Source: Flavobacteriaceae bacterium
Lineage (GTDB): Bacteria; Bacteroidota; Bacteroidia; Flavobacteriales; Flavobacteriaceae
DNA: 6,733 nucleotides
Reading direction: 5' to 3'
Assembly: GCA_030613745.1 (NCBI GenBank)
Contig: JAUWLK010000151.1
Coordinates: 1 to 6,733, forward strand
In this document: positions 6,660-6,733 of the stretch, in pieces
How the letters are laid out: every line of letters begins with the position of its first letter
How positions within the stretch are numbered: position 1 is the stretch's first letter
Translations under genes and position numbers: made by a program
Notes under the pieces: generated by a model
Databases searched by the model: none
Told to the model about the DNA's origin: nothing
What the model saw: the letters and a program-made list of their open reading frames with translations, nothing else

Positions 6660-6706
6660 ACTGAAATTTATTATTTAGATCCCCTTTTCGGGGATGACAT
6701 TTCAGT
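6660..6706. terminator. Nested hairpin, possible terminator of the mfd-EamA unit
   Basis: The outer arms ACTGAAAT (6660-6667) and ATTTCAGT (6699-6706) are perfect reverse complements. They enclose a tight GC-rich hairpin, ATCCCC (6679-6684), loop TTTTC, GGGGAT (6690-6695). It lies about 105 bases after the EamA stop, so it could end the plus-strand transcript or a converging minus-strand one. No T-run follows on the plus strand, so it is not a textbook Rho-independent terminator; it may be another element of the repeat cluster. Confidence 0.4.
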
Positions 6707-6711
6707 GGTTA

Positions 6712-6731
6712 CCTCGAGGCAAGCCTCGAGG
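6712..6731. repeat. Perfect 20-bp inverted repeat built on CCTCGAGG
   Basis: The arms CCTCGAGGC (6712-6720) and GCCTCGAGG (6723-6731) are perfect reverse complements around AA. CCTCGAGG is itself palindromic, so the two copies are direct and inverted repeats at once. The GC content is far above the local background, which makes chance unlikely. It ends two bases before the window edge, so an adjoining element may be cut off. Confidence 0.7.
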
Positions 6732-6733
6732 AA

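Larger units (their letters stand above)
6554..6733. repeat. Gene-free 3' region packed with inverted repeats
   Basis: After the EamA stop the last 180 bases hold no credible gene. Instead there is a series of palindromic elements, listed separately where well supported. The 9-mer CGAGGCAAG occurs twice (6583-6591 and 6715-6723), linking the first and last hairpins. Local GC content rises in the hairpins compared with the surrounding sequence. The pattern resembles a dispersed intergenic palindromic (REP-like) repeat cluster; the window ends inside or just after it, so its full extent is unknown. Confidence 0.6.

Noticed and set aside
6567..6731. CRISPR array or attachment site
   Set aside because: The repeats are palindromes of different sequence without regular spacers or a constant repeat unit, and no cas or integrase gene or tRNA is visible.

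Overview
The window is AT-rich (roughly 30% GC by eye). It looks like chromosome from a member of the Bacteroidota, most likely a marine-type Flavobacteriaceae. The grounds are the Bacteroidota-style -7 octamer TATATTTG (consensus TAnnTTTG) ahead of three genes, the lack of clear Shine-Dalgarno sites, and the flavobacterial character of the proteins. The genus cannot be settled from the sequence alone.

Layout. The left third reads leftward (minus strand): a two-module VOC/glyoxalase-superfamily protein (2142-1081), a TerB-like protein (1015-581) and the N-terminal 139 codons of a DtxR/MntR-family metal-dependent repressor that runs off the left edge (417-1). The right two thirds read rightward: mfd, the transcription-repair coupling factor (2331-5687), followed after only 2 bases by an EamA/DMT-family ten-helix membrane transporter (5690-6553). 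A 188-bp divergent intergenic region (2143-2330) separates the two arms. The last 180 bases (6554-6733) hold no gene but are dense in nested inverted repeats.

How the genes work together. mfd and the EamA gene are almost certainly co-transcribed, although no shared function is evident. The minus-strand genes look like separate units: the TerB and DtxR genes each have their own -7 element close to the start codon. The clearest regulatory feature is a 16-bp near-palindrome of DtxR/MntR-box type (TTTAG-n6-CTAAA) directly upstream of the -7 element of the DtxR-family gene, which predicts metal-dependent autorepression.

This is mostly an ordinary housekeeping region. I see no phage, insertion sequence, CRISPR array, RNA gene, toxin-antitoxin pair or defence cassette. 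The items most worth checking are the predicted metal-box operator, the palindrome cluster at the right end, the TTG start of mfd with its very short predicted leader, and the non-canonical metal-ligand positions in the DtxR-family and VOC proteins.
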